Positions 44,375 through 55,080 of a stretch of 64,000 bases of DNA are shown one piece after another. Each line of letters opens with the position of its first letter. Within the stretch, counting starts at the first letter, position 1. Origin of the DNA: Artemisia argyi (taxonomy: Eukaryota > Streptophyta > Magnoliopsida > Asterales > Asteraceae); the NCBI GenBank assembly GCA_030686995.1, contig CM060703.1, positions 1,024,501 to 1,088,500 on the forward strand, written 5' to 3'. The translations under genes were made by a program, and so were the position numbers. A model generated the notes under the pieces. It made no database searches. It saw only the letters and a program-made list of their open reading frames with translations, and was not told the DNA's origin.

Positions 44375-47300
44375 TTACGTTTCCGCTAGGCCGCATGAGG
44401 ATCGGCACCATATAAACTTGTCACTATTGATTGCTTTCGTCAGATAATCTGCCACGTTATCATCAGTATGGATTTTCTGCATATCCACGGTTCCTTCTTC
44501 CACTTGCTCACGAACGAAGTGATACTGAACTCGTATATGCTTTGTCTTTGAATGAAATGCTGGATTCTTTGCAAGATACAAGGCACTCTGGTTATCACAA
44601 AATAGAGTAATTTTCTCTTGTTCGTGCCCGAGCTCTTCCAACAACATCTTCAACCATACTGCTTCTTTGCTGGCTTGATCAGCTGCAACATATTCTGCTT
44701 CTGTTGTTGACATAGCGACAACTGACTGCAGTTTTGAAACCCAGCTTACTGTTCCGCCAGAAAGTGTAAATGCATACCCGGTGGTTGATTTACTTCTGTC
44801 AAGATCACCTGCGTAATCAGAATCAACATATCCCTTGACAGTTAAACCCGATTCCTCATAACATAATGCAACATCCGAGGTTCCTTTAAGATATCTAAAG
44901 ATCCTCTTCATAGCTTCCCAATGCTCTCTACCAGGTTCCGCCATGTACCGACTCACTACTCCCACTGCATGTGCAATGTCTGGTCTTGTACAAATCATTG
45001 CGAACATTAAACTTCCCACTGCTGATGCATACGGTACTCGAGACATCTCCATCCTCTCTTCTTCACTGCTAGGGCTCATCTTGGAGGATAACTTGACATT
45101 AGTAGGAAACGGGGTTGATACTGGCTTACAATCTTGCATATTGAACCTTTGCAAGATTTTCTTCACATAACTTTTCTGTGAAAGCCAAACTTTCCTACTA
45201 ACTCTATCTCGGTGAATTTGCATCCCTAGAATCTTGTTTGCGGGTCCAAGGTCTTTCATCTCGAATTCCCTAGCGAGCTGTGCCTTTAGTTTACTAATAC
45301 GATCTTTGTTGGGGCCTGCAACCAACATGTCATCAACATATAACAGCAAGATGACAAAATCATTGTCTCCAAACCTCTTGTAATATGCACAAGGGTCTGC
45401 GTGTAGTCTGTTATATCCAAGGCCAATGATGAAAGAATCAAATCTCTTGTACCAACACCGCGGCGCCTGCTTTAAATCGTACAGAGATTTGTTTAACCTG
45501 CAAACCAAGTTCTCTTTTCCTTTTTGTTTAAAACCTTCTGGTTGGAGCATGTAAATTTCTTCCTCAAGATTTCCATGAAGAAATGCAGTTTTCACATCTA
45601 GCTGCTCTAGATGTAAATCATACGTAGCACACATTGCCAGAACCACTCGCACAGTTGTCATTCGAACCACAGGGGAAAATATTTCATTGAAGTCGATTCC
45701 CTCTTTCTGAGCATATCCTTTGACTACCAATCTTGCACGATACCTCTCCACCTGGTCATCATCGTTCCTCTTGATCTTATATACCCATTTGTTTCCAATG
45801 GGTTTTCTACCTGCTGGTAGTGGCATCAGTTCCCACGTTTTATTCTTATGAAGAGCTTCAATTTCTTCTTGCATTGCTTCCCTCCAGAACGAAGCATCTG
45901 AATTATTCAGTGCTTCTTGAAGAGTTGATGGCTCTCCTTTCTCTGTAAGAAGACAGTATGCAACATTGCCCTCCATAACATAATCCGTGTGCCACACCGG
46001 ACGTTTTCTTTCACGATTAAGAGTACGAGTCGTTGGAACTTGAGACTCAGTTGTCTCATTCACCTCGTGCTGTGGTACGGCTTCAGAAGAATCACTCGAC
46101 TGAAACTGCTTTTCCACCTGTATTGATGTAGTTTCACTTGTAGTGCTACCACCTTCTTCATTCTCTTGAACTTTGTCTTCCATAAAGACAACATCTCTGC
46201 TGACGACTACTTTGTGGGCAGTGGGGTCCCACAAGCGATACCCCTTTACTCCGTCAGCATACCCCAAGAACAAACATTTTCTGGATTTCGGAACCAGCTT
46301 TGTAGTTTCTTGAGAATTGTACATCATGTACACAGGACTTCCAAATATATGAAGGTCTGAATAGTTGACCGGCTTTCCCGTCCACATCTCCATCGGTGTC
46401 TTCAACTCAAGTGCAGTTGAAGGTGACCGATTTATCACATAACAGGCGGTATTGACTGCTTCTGCCCAGAACGATTTTTCCAAGCCTGCAGTTGCCAACA
46501 TTGCTCTTGCTCTTTCTAACAAGGTTCTGTTCATCCGCTCTGCCACTCCATTCTGTTGAGGAGTGTATGCCGTCGTGAACTGCCTTTTGATTCCTTCTTG
46601 CTTGCAAAAGGAATCAAATTCATCACCTGTATATTCACCTCCATTATCAGTCCTTAAACACTTGATTTTCTTCCCAGAATCAAGTTCAACCCGCGCTTTG
46701 TAAACTTTGAAAACTTCAAACACATCAGACTTCTTCTTGATTGGGTACACCCAACATCTCCTGGAATAGTCATCAATGAAGGATACAAAATACTTTGCTC
46801 CTCCCAGGGATAGAACCGGTGCTTGCCACACATCAGAATGAACCAATTCTAGAACAGAGACACTTCTAGAATTTGATGTCTTGAATTTTAGGCGATGCTG
46901 CTTGCTTATAACACAATGCTCACAGAAAGGTAAAGAAACCTTTGCGAGGCCAGGAATTAACTTCCTTTCAACAAGAATCTTCATTCCTTGTTCTGACATA
47001 TGTCCAAGCTTCTGATGCCATGTTACTGCAACTCTATGACTTGGACTATGTGAAGCAACAGATGCTTCCGCCTCCTCCACTATCTCTGCCTTCAGTTGGT
47101 ATAAGTTCGCAGCCACCATTTCAACTTTCATAAGTACAAGCGCGCCTTTTATAATTTTCAAAATCTTGTTTTGTATTTCAACCTTACAACCAAGATTATC
47201 AAATTGTCCTAGAGACAAAAGATTCTTTTTCAGGCCCTCCACGTGTCGCACATCCCGAATAGTACGAACTGTACCATCATGCACCTTCACCATGACACTT

Positions 47301-48292
47301 CCAATTCCAATGATCTTTAGTTTTTCATCCTTGCAACTGTACACAGATCCGCCTCCAGAGATAGGTTTATATTGATGAAACCATTCTCTTCTTGCGGTCA
47401 TATGAAAAGTTTCCCCTGTATTGAACAGCCATACATCTGCAAATCTAGTCCTGCCTTCATTTGCAACCGCTGCTTCACAACACAGAGCATTACCATCTTC
47501 TGAAGTGCTGGCGACATTTCCTTGAGGATTAGAGTTTCTTAAACTCCTACAATCTTTCTTCATGTGACCCTGCTTGCCACAGTTGAAGCATTTTAAATTC
47601 TTCTTCTTTCCTGTTTTAGATTTACCATGATTGTGACTCCCACTGGAGCCAGGTTCCATTGACCTCCCTCTCGTTACCACCAACGCCTCCACTTGTCTTG
47701 AACTGGCCTGTCTGTCCTCCCTATTGTTACGCCTATTTTCTTCTTCCAGAATAGCGGCTGCAACATCATCGAATACTAGATAGTCCGAAAGAACATTACT
47801 GGTTAAGTTGATTATGAGTTGGTCATATGAGTCAGGTAAACTTTGAAGTAGAATTTCAGCACGTTCCTGTGGCTCTATTTTACAACTCAAAGACGTGAGC
47901 TGAGAAAATAGAGTATTCAGGTTATTAACGTGCTCAGTCACTGAAGTAGATTCCATCATGCGAAGAGCATAAAGTTTCCTCTTGAGAAATATTTTATTGT
48001 GGAGCGATCTTGCCTCATACAATCGAGCAAGATGATCCCAAATCTCCTTTGCACTTTTCTTCTCCTCTATGCTTGACAAAACTCCATCTGCTAATCCCAG
48101 ATGAAGATTTGCAATAGCATTTCCATCCATCTCGTCCCATTTACTGTCATCCGTGACCTCAGCTGGCCTTTCGTCAACGGCCGCTAAACATTTATCCTTT
48201 CTAAGGATAGCTCTCATCTTTAATTTCCACAACGAGAAATTATTCCCATTGAATTTTTCGATTTCAAATTTTGCCGCCATTGCTACAATCAC
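44375..48292 (-). CDS. gag-pol: Copia Gag-Pol polyprotein, protease Asp replaced by Asn
   Basis: One uninterrupted frame of 1305 codons. The family-typical start MAAKFEIEKF is the second Met (codon 5, 48280). The gag (UBN2-type) domain spans about 10-190 and the CCHC knuckle CFNCGKQGHMKKDC is 235-248. The protease first strand reads WLFNTGETFHMT at 288-299. Relatives have Asp-Thr/Ser-Gly-Ala, so the catalytic Asp is Asn291 and the next Ala is Glu. Integrase: HQKLGHMSEQG and CEHC zinc residues, DDE triad D487, D549, E585. RT: about 815-1000 with KTAFLHGNLEEEIYM and YVDD 985-988. RNase H: near 1165-1285 (YVDSDYAGD, STTEAEYVA). Everything else looks intact. The element probably cannot mature its own polyprotein, unless helped in trans. 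Confidence 0.93.
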   Translation of the reverse strand: MIVAMAAKFEIEKFNGNNFSLWKLKMRAILRKDKCLAAVDERPAEVTDDSKWDEMDGNAIANLHLGLADGVLSSIEEKKSAKEIWDHLARLYEARSLHNKIFLKRKLYALRMMESTSVTEHVNNLNTLFSQLTSLSCKIEPQERAEILLQSLPDSYDQLIINLTSNVLSDYLVFDDVAAAILEEENRRNNREDRQASSRQVEALVVTRGRSMEPGSSGSHNHGKSKTGKKKNLKCFNCGKQGHMKKDCRSLRNSNPQGNVASTSEDGNALCCEAAVANEGRTRFADVWLFNTGETFHMTARREWFHQYKPISGGGSVYSCKDEKLKIIGIGSVMVKVHDGTVRTIRDVRHVEGLKKNLLSLGQFDNLGCKVEIQNKILKIIKGALVLMKVEMVAANLYQLKAEIVEEAEASVASHSPSHRVAVTWHQKLGHMSEQGMKILVERKLIPGLAKVSLPFCEHCVISKQHRLKFKTSNSRSVSVLELVHSDVWQAPVLSLGGAKYFVSFIDDYSRRCWVYPIKKKSDVFEVFKVYKARVELDSGKKIKCLRTDNGGEYTGDEFDSFCKQEGIKRQFTTAYTPQQNGVAERMNRTLLERARAMLATAGLEKSFWAEAVNTACYVINRSPSTALELKTPMEMWTGKPVNYSDLHIFGSPVYMMYNSQETTKLVPKSRKCLFLGYADGVKGYRLWDPTAHKVVVSRDVVFMEDKVQENEEGGSTTSETTSIQVEKQFQSSDSSEAVPQHEVNETTESQVPTTRTLNRERKRPVWHTDYVMEGNVAYCLLTEKGEPSTLQEALNNSDASFWREAMQEEIEALHKNKTWELMPLPAGRKPIGNKWVYKIKRNDDDQVERYRARLVVKGYAQKEGIDFNEIFSPVVRMTTVRVVLAMCATYDLHLEQLDVKTAFLHGNLEEEIYMLQPEGFKQKGKENLVCRLNKSLYDLKQAPRCWYKRFDSFIIGLGYNRLHADPCAYYKRFGDNDFVILLLYVDDMLVAGPNKDRISKLKAQLAREFEMKDLGPANKILGMQIHRDRVSRKVWLSQKSYVKKILQRFNMQDCKPVSTPFPTNVKLSSKMSPSSEEERMEMSRVPYASAVGSLMFAMICTRPDIAHAVGVVSRYMAEPGREHWEAMKRIFRYLKGTSDVALCYEESGLTVKGYVDSDYAGDLDRSKSTTGYAFTLSGGTVSWVSKLQSVVAMSTTEAEYVAADQASKEAVWLKMLLEELGHEQEKITLFCDNQSALYLAKNPAFHSKTKHIRVQYHFVREQVEEGTVDMQKIHTDDNVADYLTKAINSDKFIWCRSSCGLAET

Positions 48293-48460
48293 AATCTACT
48301 TTTTGACAAAACTATTATTTGTTAATAATAGTACCGAACACCTTTTGAGTGAGTATAATCTTATTTAGCTTTTGATGTGGAGGATCCACTTAAAAATGGC
48401 AACCACAGAGCATACGATAAATAATTATACACACACCCAACCTTAGCTCTTGATACCACT

Positions 48461-48962
48461 TGTTGAGAAAAGTGACACCGGACTGAAGCAAACCCACTGC
48501 TAAAATAAGAAATGTAATAAAAGATGACACACGGATATAACGTGGAAAACCCCAATAGGGTAAAAACCACGGGTAAGGAAAGATACGTTTCACTATGTAA
48601 ACTAGGAGTTACACCTTTTCTCTAGTTACAAGGATAATACAACTTTATATCTCTTGTAATAGGAAATACCAAACTCTCTAAATTACTCACTAGGAGAAAG
48701 AAAGAATAAGATCCAAAGAACTTGTATGTATTCGTTTGGAAATGGGATACTAACTGAAGCCACAAACACTTCTATTTATAGTGCTTGTAAAACCACTCTT
48801 TCCGTGTGAACACAACAAATAGAAAAGGTTGGCGCATGTTGTTTCATTTTGGTTCATGCATTTGGCTCATGCATCTTTCATCCAACTGACACAGAGGAAG
48901 GCAAGTTGATGCAACTTGACAAGTAATATTCTTCCTTCTAGAATCCATCAAATATTTCAACA
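48461..48962 (-). repeat. 5' LTR of copia element
   Basis: 502 bp with TG...CA ends (plus-strand TGTTGAGAAAAG to ATTTCAACA). The primer-binding site lies just to the left at 48446-48458. Confidence 0.92.
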
Positions 48963-49044
48963 GAAAAGAAAGAGATTTCATCAAATAACCAGATTCCATC
49001 ATATAACGATTCTAAATAGCTAGACTAAAACCATAACATTGATT

Positions 49045-49195
49045 ACATTCTTTATTAAAGATCTATAATATTCCCCGACAAATTTTTTTACCAAGTTAGT
49101 AAACAAACTCTTTTTCTTTAGAATAAAGAAAAGTAAAAATCACCAAGCAAAATCTAATATGCGCAAAACCTTGCGAATGAGAAAAGAATATACAA
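49045..49195. mobile_element. Foldback MITE, partial copy
   Basis: From ATTACATTCTTTATTAAAG to GAGAAAAGAATATAC; lacks the outer left arm. Confidence 0.6.
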
Positions 49196-49422
49196 TCTTT
49201 TGGTCTCTACAACTCTACTAGGGGCAAGGTTGTCTAGATCCCGATCGTGATCTTAGGTTTATACAATTATATGTTCCCACACATAAAAACGAGTAGGATA
49301 ATAGTACGATCTTAGTTCGAGTAGAATTAATCTAGGATCTCACGCATAATCGTAAATGATACGATCCTAATACAATCCCATGTTCTTATTGTTTTTCTTA
49401 CCTAACTCAAGCCCATTTTGGT

Positions 49423-50200
49423 AGGGGTGAGCGCGGTTCCAGAACCGCACGGAACCGAACCGGAACCGCGAGAACCGAGAACCGAAAAATAGATGGCCGA
49501 GGAACCGAGAACCGGACCGAGTAACATGTCTCGGTTCTCGGTCCGGTTCGGTTCCTTGCGGGTCTAACCGATTAGAACCAAAATTTTTAAGAAAAATGCA
49601 TCTCTTTTCTCCTTGGATCATCGTGACTTTCTATCTCTCCCACCAGAGCTCAGGTTATATATTATGGGGTGCATGACAAAATATATCTGTAATAAACAAA
49701 CACATGTATATGTGTGTGTAAAATTTGATTAAAACAAGTCTTGTTTTACTAGAGTTTCTTAGATCTAGTTTTGGATGTATCAAGGTAAGAAATATTTTTA
49801 TTTTCAAAAGTTCTAAAAAAGATGAAAAATAGATAAAAAAATCAGTTGATATATAATTGTGATTTTCGTACTGCCATAGTGAGTTATAGCATACAAATGG
49901 CTACATCGGAGGCAATTCACATATTTTTGGATGAAAAGTTGCTATCTATCTAGGTGAGACAATATTTAATATTGTAGAAACAACATATATTGCATCTTCG
50001 TAAAGCCAAATGAAATATGTTGCTAATTTAGGTGATACTATAAAAGTAGGCGGTTCTTCGGTTCCGGAACCGATACCCGCGGTTCCGAACCGAACCGAAC
50101 CGAGAACCGCAATTTCCAATAAAGAAGAACCGAGAACCGGACCGCGGTTCTAAAATTCGGTTCGGTTCTGGTTCGGTTCTCGGTCCATTTGCTCACCCCT
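49423..50200. mobile_element. hAT-like non-autonomous element with GAACCG arrays
   Basis: Terminal inverted repeat AGGGGTGAGC ... GCTCACCCCT, flanked by ATTTTGGT (49415-49422) and ATTTTGGC (50201-50208), an 8-bp duplication with one mismatch. Dense GAACCGAGAACCG repeats lie inside each end (49435-49560 and 50050-50185) in inverted orientation. No transposase. The 84-codon minus frame over its left end is a repeat artefact. Confidence 0.75.
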
Positions 50201-50964
50201 ATTTTGGCCTACTTGGCCTAGTCACATTAATCCAACGACGGAAACTTGAACTTAATAAATGTATTTCATTATTTCTATTAGTATGTGTTTAAATACAATC
50301 ATGCATGATCATGTTTTTCAAATCTCTACTACAGACCTAACAATTTGTAGAGAATAGACATATACCATATGTTAGAACAAATTAATATGTAATTGACAAC
50401 TGCATAAATATATAATTATATATCGTTTGAAGTCGTCTTACCTCAAACTACGTACTTTCGAACAAGTTGTTTGGATTATAAATCAAACTCAAATCTAACT
50501 TAAAGGCATGATTATATATATTTACGAGATGAGTGAATATAAAGTATATATGTTAATTTCCTGTGACAGAACTATTTCTTTCGAACATACGAAAACTTTT
50601 AAATCTACGTATTTCTTTACCTTATTATTTTCATAATATAATTTGTTTTATGTGACAATACAATTCTATAATGTGTGCATTTGAATAGGGCCGACCAAAA
50701 CAGATCGAAAACCGAATCGAACCAAAAAACGAGACAAACCGGTCGGACCGAAACCGAACCGACCATATTCAGTTCGGTTTTTGGTTCTATATTTTTAGGA
50801 TTTTTGGTTTCGATTCGGATAATTCCGGTTTGGTTCGAACCAAAACTCAAAAAAACACACCTAAATGAAGCAATGTAAGGAAAGTTGCTCAAAATATTAA
50901 CATGCTCTGAACTTTGTTCATTTGATTTTCTGCATTTATAATGTAATGTGGCCAAACAGTTATG
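50201..50964. repeat. Paralogue of the Tekay flanks (empty site) and truncated hAT-like MITE
   Basis: 50308-50392 matches the left Tekay flank and 50505-50685 the right flank, with a single TGTAA at 50388-50392 and no element. A 112-base stretch (50393-50504) is absent from the filled copy. A truncated relative of the 43253 MITE lies at 50686-50850. No gene. Confidence 0.75.
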
Positions 50965-51957
50965 GCAAATATTGAAGTAGAATTATTAATTATTTATGCA
51001 AGACTATGTTGCCGAAATAAAGTTAGCCTATAATATAATTTCATTGTGCCCAATTAATCTGCATTCTGCAAGCCATTTTAGATTTTACCTTTTCTGCATT
51101 TTTGTTTCTATAATTTGTGCAAGTGTACATCTTCTCAACTCACAAATATGTTTCTCCGCTATAATCTAATGTTAAGCTTTAGCATACGGCAATCAGGACT
51201 AAAACCCAAGTACAATGGTTCAAAAAGTCAATCACAAGTTAATAATGTTATTTAGTATACATAAAAAGGCGGAAATCTTAATCAAATTATATGGAAAAAG
51301 AGTCGATTGGGGATGGTTTTACTGTTACGGGTCAAAACGGATATTTTTTATCTATAAATGAAACGGGTTAAAAATTTGCCTGGCATGTTTTTAAAAGCTT
51401 ACAACTTCCCGAATGGTTTTATTAAATGTATTAACTTACTATTTTCATGATATACGGTAATATTTTAAATTATATCTAATAAAATATTTGTGCACAAAAC
51501 TCCCTTTAAACACATACAGAAAAGTAAATCTCAGGGTTAACAATTGACAGGTGAATGTATTCAGTGTTTTAATAGGTTGGTGCTTGCAATTGGACATAAC
51601 CTCATGAACATTGATTGATAACATATCAGAGGGTATATACATCTAATGTGTAGAATTGCTGTACTGATGCAATGGAGAGCACAAAAAATGCCGGTGAATC
51701 TTTAATCAGAGAATTGCAGAGCACTATGAATCCGCTGATGCCTGATGTTCAAATCTTTTAGGGAGGTACATGGTTAGGCAATGTGGAGCACAATAAACCC
51801 ATCTCATCAACACGAGTCATATATCCCTTGGTTTGAGCATAAAATTATGATCGAGAGAACTAGGTTACAAACTAAACGTAAGTGTAACAATCTAAAAATC
51901 AGCTACAATAACATCAACAACAACAATACCAAATCCCGCGAGGTAAAATTTAGACAG
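50965..51957. repeat. Locus spacer repeat, copy 2
   Basis: Collinear with 21130-22129 and 55081-55996 with small indels; ends at TTTAGACAG. No coding function seen. Confidence 0.8.
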
Positions 51958-52191
51958 TGATTTGGGAAATACTATGGAGGGTGCGTTTGGTATGCCGCCA
52001 TCAATCACAATTGGAATGATGGTGGGCCTTCAATATGATTTATACATGGACTCTTCATCTTAAACAAACACCTTTAATTAAAACTCCACCTTTTCTAAAG
52101 CGTGGAAAAATAAGCGTGTACATTCGACCTTTTTGTGGTAGTGATAATCTATATGTTTCAAGTGAATAAAACACGATCATTCCATTCCCTG
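51958..52191. mobile_element. 234-bp insertion relative to the copy-D paralogue
   Basis: Paralogous sequence at 55991-55998 runs straight from AGACAG to AACGCAATC. Here 234 bp intervene, with GGGTGCGTTTGGTATG near the left and CATTCCATTCCC near the right, as in some plant hAT-like MITEs. Ends are not precisely defined. Confidence 0.45.
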
Positions 52192-52251
52192 AACGCAATC
52201 ATGGAAAGTAAATCTAGTTTTCCATTTCCGGTGTTTTAGCTTTATTACATA

Positions 52252-52614
52252 GGGCCTGTTTGGTAGGGGCTTTTTGGAGGAGCTGTTAGCTTTTTGTTAC
52301 AAAAATAATATCTTCTAAAATAATAGCTCCGTTTGGATACATTAACTTCGAGCTTTTATTTCAAACAAATAGCTCCTAAATGAAAAGCTGACCCATGAAG
52401 CTTTTTAACATCTTGGAGCTGTTAAAACTTTAAATTACTAATATACCCTCCAAACATTTTTTTTATAATTATATATATGTCCTTTTATATCATTTTACAT
52501 CTTATAATTATATTTAATAGCTACCTTACCAAACACTTTTATTAAAAGAATGATACAACTTGTATCTCATGTTAACAGCTTTGCAGTTTACAGCTTACAG
52601 CTAATTTTGCCAAA
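52252..52614. mobile_element. MITE with TGTTTGG/CCAAACA ends
   Basis: Left GGGCCTGTTTGGTAGGGGC and right AGCTAATTTTGCCAAACA are inverted; internal AGCTGTTAGC and GTTAACAGCT blocks pair as well. The segment is absent from the paralogue near 56038. Target duplication unclear. Confidence 0.5.
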
Positions 52615-52920
52615 CATACATATAGACATGTTTTACCACAAACGTAAATAATGTGCCTTCCCAAACCATCTATTTTCTCCAACTTTTGTGTGGAATCATT
52701 CAACTTGAATACCTGAATAACCATCTATAAAAGGGTAAATTGCAAATTACATACCTAATTACTGTTTTATTTTTTGCAAACTACATTACTATTCATTTTT
52801 TCTTACAAATTATGTCCCTCAATAACATGTGAAATGACTAGTATACCCTCATCTCTATTGAATTTAAATTTATTTTTATTCCAAAATGAAGAACATGATG
52901 AACAAAACCCATAACTTAAA

Positions 52921-53251
52921 GGGATAATTACCAAAATAGATTGTTGACTTTTTGACTAGTCACTTTGTAGACTTTCAAATTTCACTTTCCAAAATTAGAT
53001 CAAGGCAACTTAAAAAATGGGCAACCTTCATATATGTGCGACACGTGTCCTTAAAAGATTCTAGATTCTGTACAATACATTCCAAAAGATTCTAGATTCT
53101 GTACTATATTAATAAAATATTCGACACGTGTCGCACATATATGAAGGTTGCTCAGTCGCCAAGTTGCCCTGATCCGCCGGAGGAAAGTGATTTAAAAACA
53201 TCTATTCAAGGAATGTGCTATGGGCGACTGCTCTATTTTGGTAATTTTCCC
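52921..53251. mobile_element. Mutator-like MITE with internal 29-bp inverted repeat
   Basis: 331 bp flanked by a perfect 9-bp duplication TAACTTAAA (52912-52920 and 53252-53260). The ends GGGATAATTACCAAAATAGA and TCTATTTTGGTAATTTTCCC are inverted. Inside, 53021-53049 and 53123-53151 are perfect 29-bp inverted repeats, each including the G-box ACACGTGT. They surround a direct repeat of AAAAGATTCTAGATTCTGTA. The paralogue at 56353-56361 has a single TAACTTAAA, an empty site. A 9-bp duplication fits Mutator-like elements. Confidence 0.8.
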
Positions 53252-53382
53252 TAACTTAAAAAATAAAAAAATAAATAAATAAATAAAACGGTGGAGGTGG
53301 AAACACTAGTCCATTTTCACTCAACTCACCCACCTCCCACAAACACAACAAGGATAGGTTTGATTACGTTCCTAGGTAACAG

Positions 53383-53720
53383 CTCATAGTTGTCACGCCT
53401 ACTTATAACCGCGCGCTTCAAGCGTTTTATTTGAATAGGCTTGGCCACGTGCTAAGGCTTGTGCCTCCGCCGGTTCTGTGGATTGTTGTGGAGATGAATG
53501 CGGCGTCTACGGAGACGGTGGATGTTCTGAGAGGGATGGGGATTATGTATCGCCATTTGGTTTGTGGGAAGAATTTGGCGGATGTTAAGGATAGGGGTGT
53601 GCATCAGAGGAATACTGCGCTTGAGAATATTGAGCATCATAGGCTTGACGGGATTGTTTATTTTGCGGATGATGATAATGTCTATTCGCTCGAGCTTTTG
53701 GAGGCGTTGAGAGATATCAG
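53383..53720 (+). pseudogene. GT43 (IRX14-like) copy C: exon 1 catalytic core
   Basis: 338 open bases from acceptor-like GTAACAG (ends 53382) to donor AG/GTACTG (53720). They encode about 112 residues: [69 protein letters not shown] and [27 protein letters not shown] is the metal-binding DDD motif of GT43 glycosyltransferases, which transfer xylose in the Golgi to build xylan. The 5' part encoding the membrane anchor is absent; upstream sequence is transposon and spacer. The phase fits exon 2 of the other copies exactly, but intron homology breaks at about 54215 and no exon 2 follows until copy D, 5.3 kb away. Joining C exon 1 to D exons 2-3 by splicing is conceivable. Confidence 0.85.
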
Positions 53721-54215
53721 GTACTGCTTTGCTTTCCATTTTTAGTATCTAAAAATGTCGTCGTTCTGCTTCCTACATTGTATACTTATTATTCGATTGC
53801 CTATGTGCGATTGCCACGTGTACATATTACTTTTGCTATTACTAGATCCTTCAATTATACCGCTGTCTTAGTAGTAGGTAGCTTAAGAGTTGTAAATTAG
53901 GAGCAACTGCACGGGCAGTGTAGATGCATGCAATATATGTATCTTTATGTTACATCAAATTAAGATTGAAATTGCATTGCGGGTAATGTGTCAAATATGA
54001 AGTTGTGAATTCCTTTTTTGAAAAGGCTGAAGCTTGCACGTTTGTTTGTCGATTTGAGCAATGGGGCGGGGAAAGTATAAATTCCAGACCATCCAATTAA
54101 TAGCACTTTGCCTATCATCTTAGCAATAGTAGTAGTCTTGAAAAAAACAGATAAGAAGATTCGGAAACGCAATCCACATATTAACGAATATGAAGAGATA
54201 ATCTTTGATGTCATA
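53721..54215 (+). other. GT43 intron-1 remnant, copy C
   Basis: Matches 10797-11230 and the intron of copy D, then stops at GATAATCTTTGATGT, where unrelated sequence begins. Confidence 0.7.
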
Positions 54216-54595
54216 ATACCAAACTAACTATTTGGTCACATTTTATACTTAACTACTCCCTCCGTCCCATAATTATTATATAGTGTTGACTTTTGATGTC
54301 ATTATTTTCAACAAGACTTGGGATCGCGGCTCGTACTAGTAAAGCCACATAAATCATAGAAGGCGCACGGAGTTAATTTAATTTGTGTTATATAATATTT
54401 GATGACAATTATATCAATGAAAATAACTATGGAATGAAAAATTAGGGAGCTTCCCATATGAACTTATATAATATTTGATGACAATTATAAAATAACTTGT
54501 TATGAAAATAGTGGGTTTGTTAAAAAAAATAATATTTGAGCTTGTGATATTATTGCTTGGCCGAATGTCAATATACAAATAGGTGACTTTGTTAA

Positions 54596-54672
<77 letters not shown>

Positions 54673-55080
54673 CCATTACATGAATACAGGCTAGGAAATA
54701 AAATGTTGGATTTGCATAATTCATTTTTTTGTGCAGAGGTGAATTTATATACTTTTAGTGAGGTTCTATGACTCAAAACATAGTAAAGCGTAAGTTTCAA
54801 TTTTTAATATTAAGTTTTCCCAAACTGTCCAAAAATGTGTTTTACGCAAGTTTAGCGGGTTATAGGTTCTTCGTGTCTTATTGGTTTGGGCTGATTCAAA
54901 TTCCGGTATCAAGTATGTCGAGAGGGCTCTAAAAAGTTCAACTAACGCTCTTAAAGGATCTAAGTCTAAGGTCCTCGTAAATAGGCCTGATGCAGTGGAT
55001 TGTAACACCGAAGTTTTACAATCCTCCTAGGTAGAGTATCTAACCGTTGTAGTGTAGTATAGGTAAGACAAGGGGGTTTT
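54216..55080. other. Insertion or rearranged sequence between copies C and D
   Basis: Contains a Stowaway-like left end (CTACTCCCTCCGTCCCATAAT, 54254-54274) without its partner, and a (TAA)n run at 54595-54662. No gene. The long Tyr/Ile frames across the TAA run are artefacts. Confidence 0.6.

Larger units (their letters stand above)
43797..48962 (-). mobile_element. Ty1/copia LTR retrotransposon
   Basis: A 5166-bp element in minus orientation, with LTRs 43797-44300 (504 bp) and 48461-48962 (502 bp) and target duplication GAAAA (43792-43796 and 48963-48967). I count 3 substitutions and one 2-bp indel between LTRs (about 0.6%), so it is young. Minus-strand LTR start is TGTTGAAATATTTGATGG. The primer site (48446-48458) resembles initiator tRNA-Met with one extra base (TGGTATCAAGAGC). 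The polypurine tract CAAGTGGGAGAT is at 44301-44312. A single full-length polyprotein frame is present. The domain order protease-integrase-RT-RNase H defines copia; the style resembles Tnt1/Tork elements. Confidence 0.95.

Noticed and set aside
49367..49621. Arg-rich 84-codon minus frame
   Set aside because: Translation of the GAACCG repeat array at the end of the hAT-like element.
54414..54800. 128-codon minus-strand frame with a long Tyr run
   Set aside because: Translation of a (TAA)n microsatellite; no flanking coding signal.
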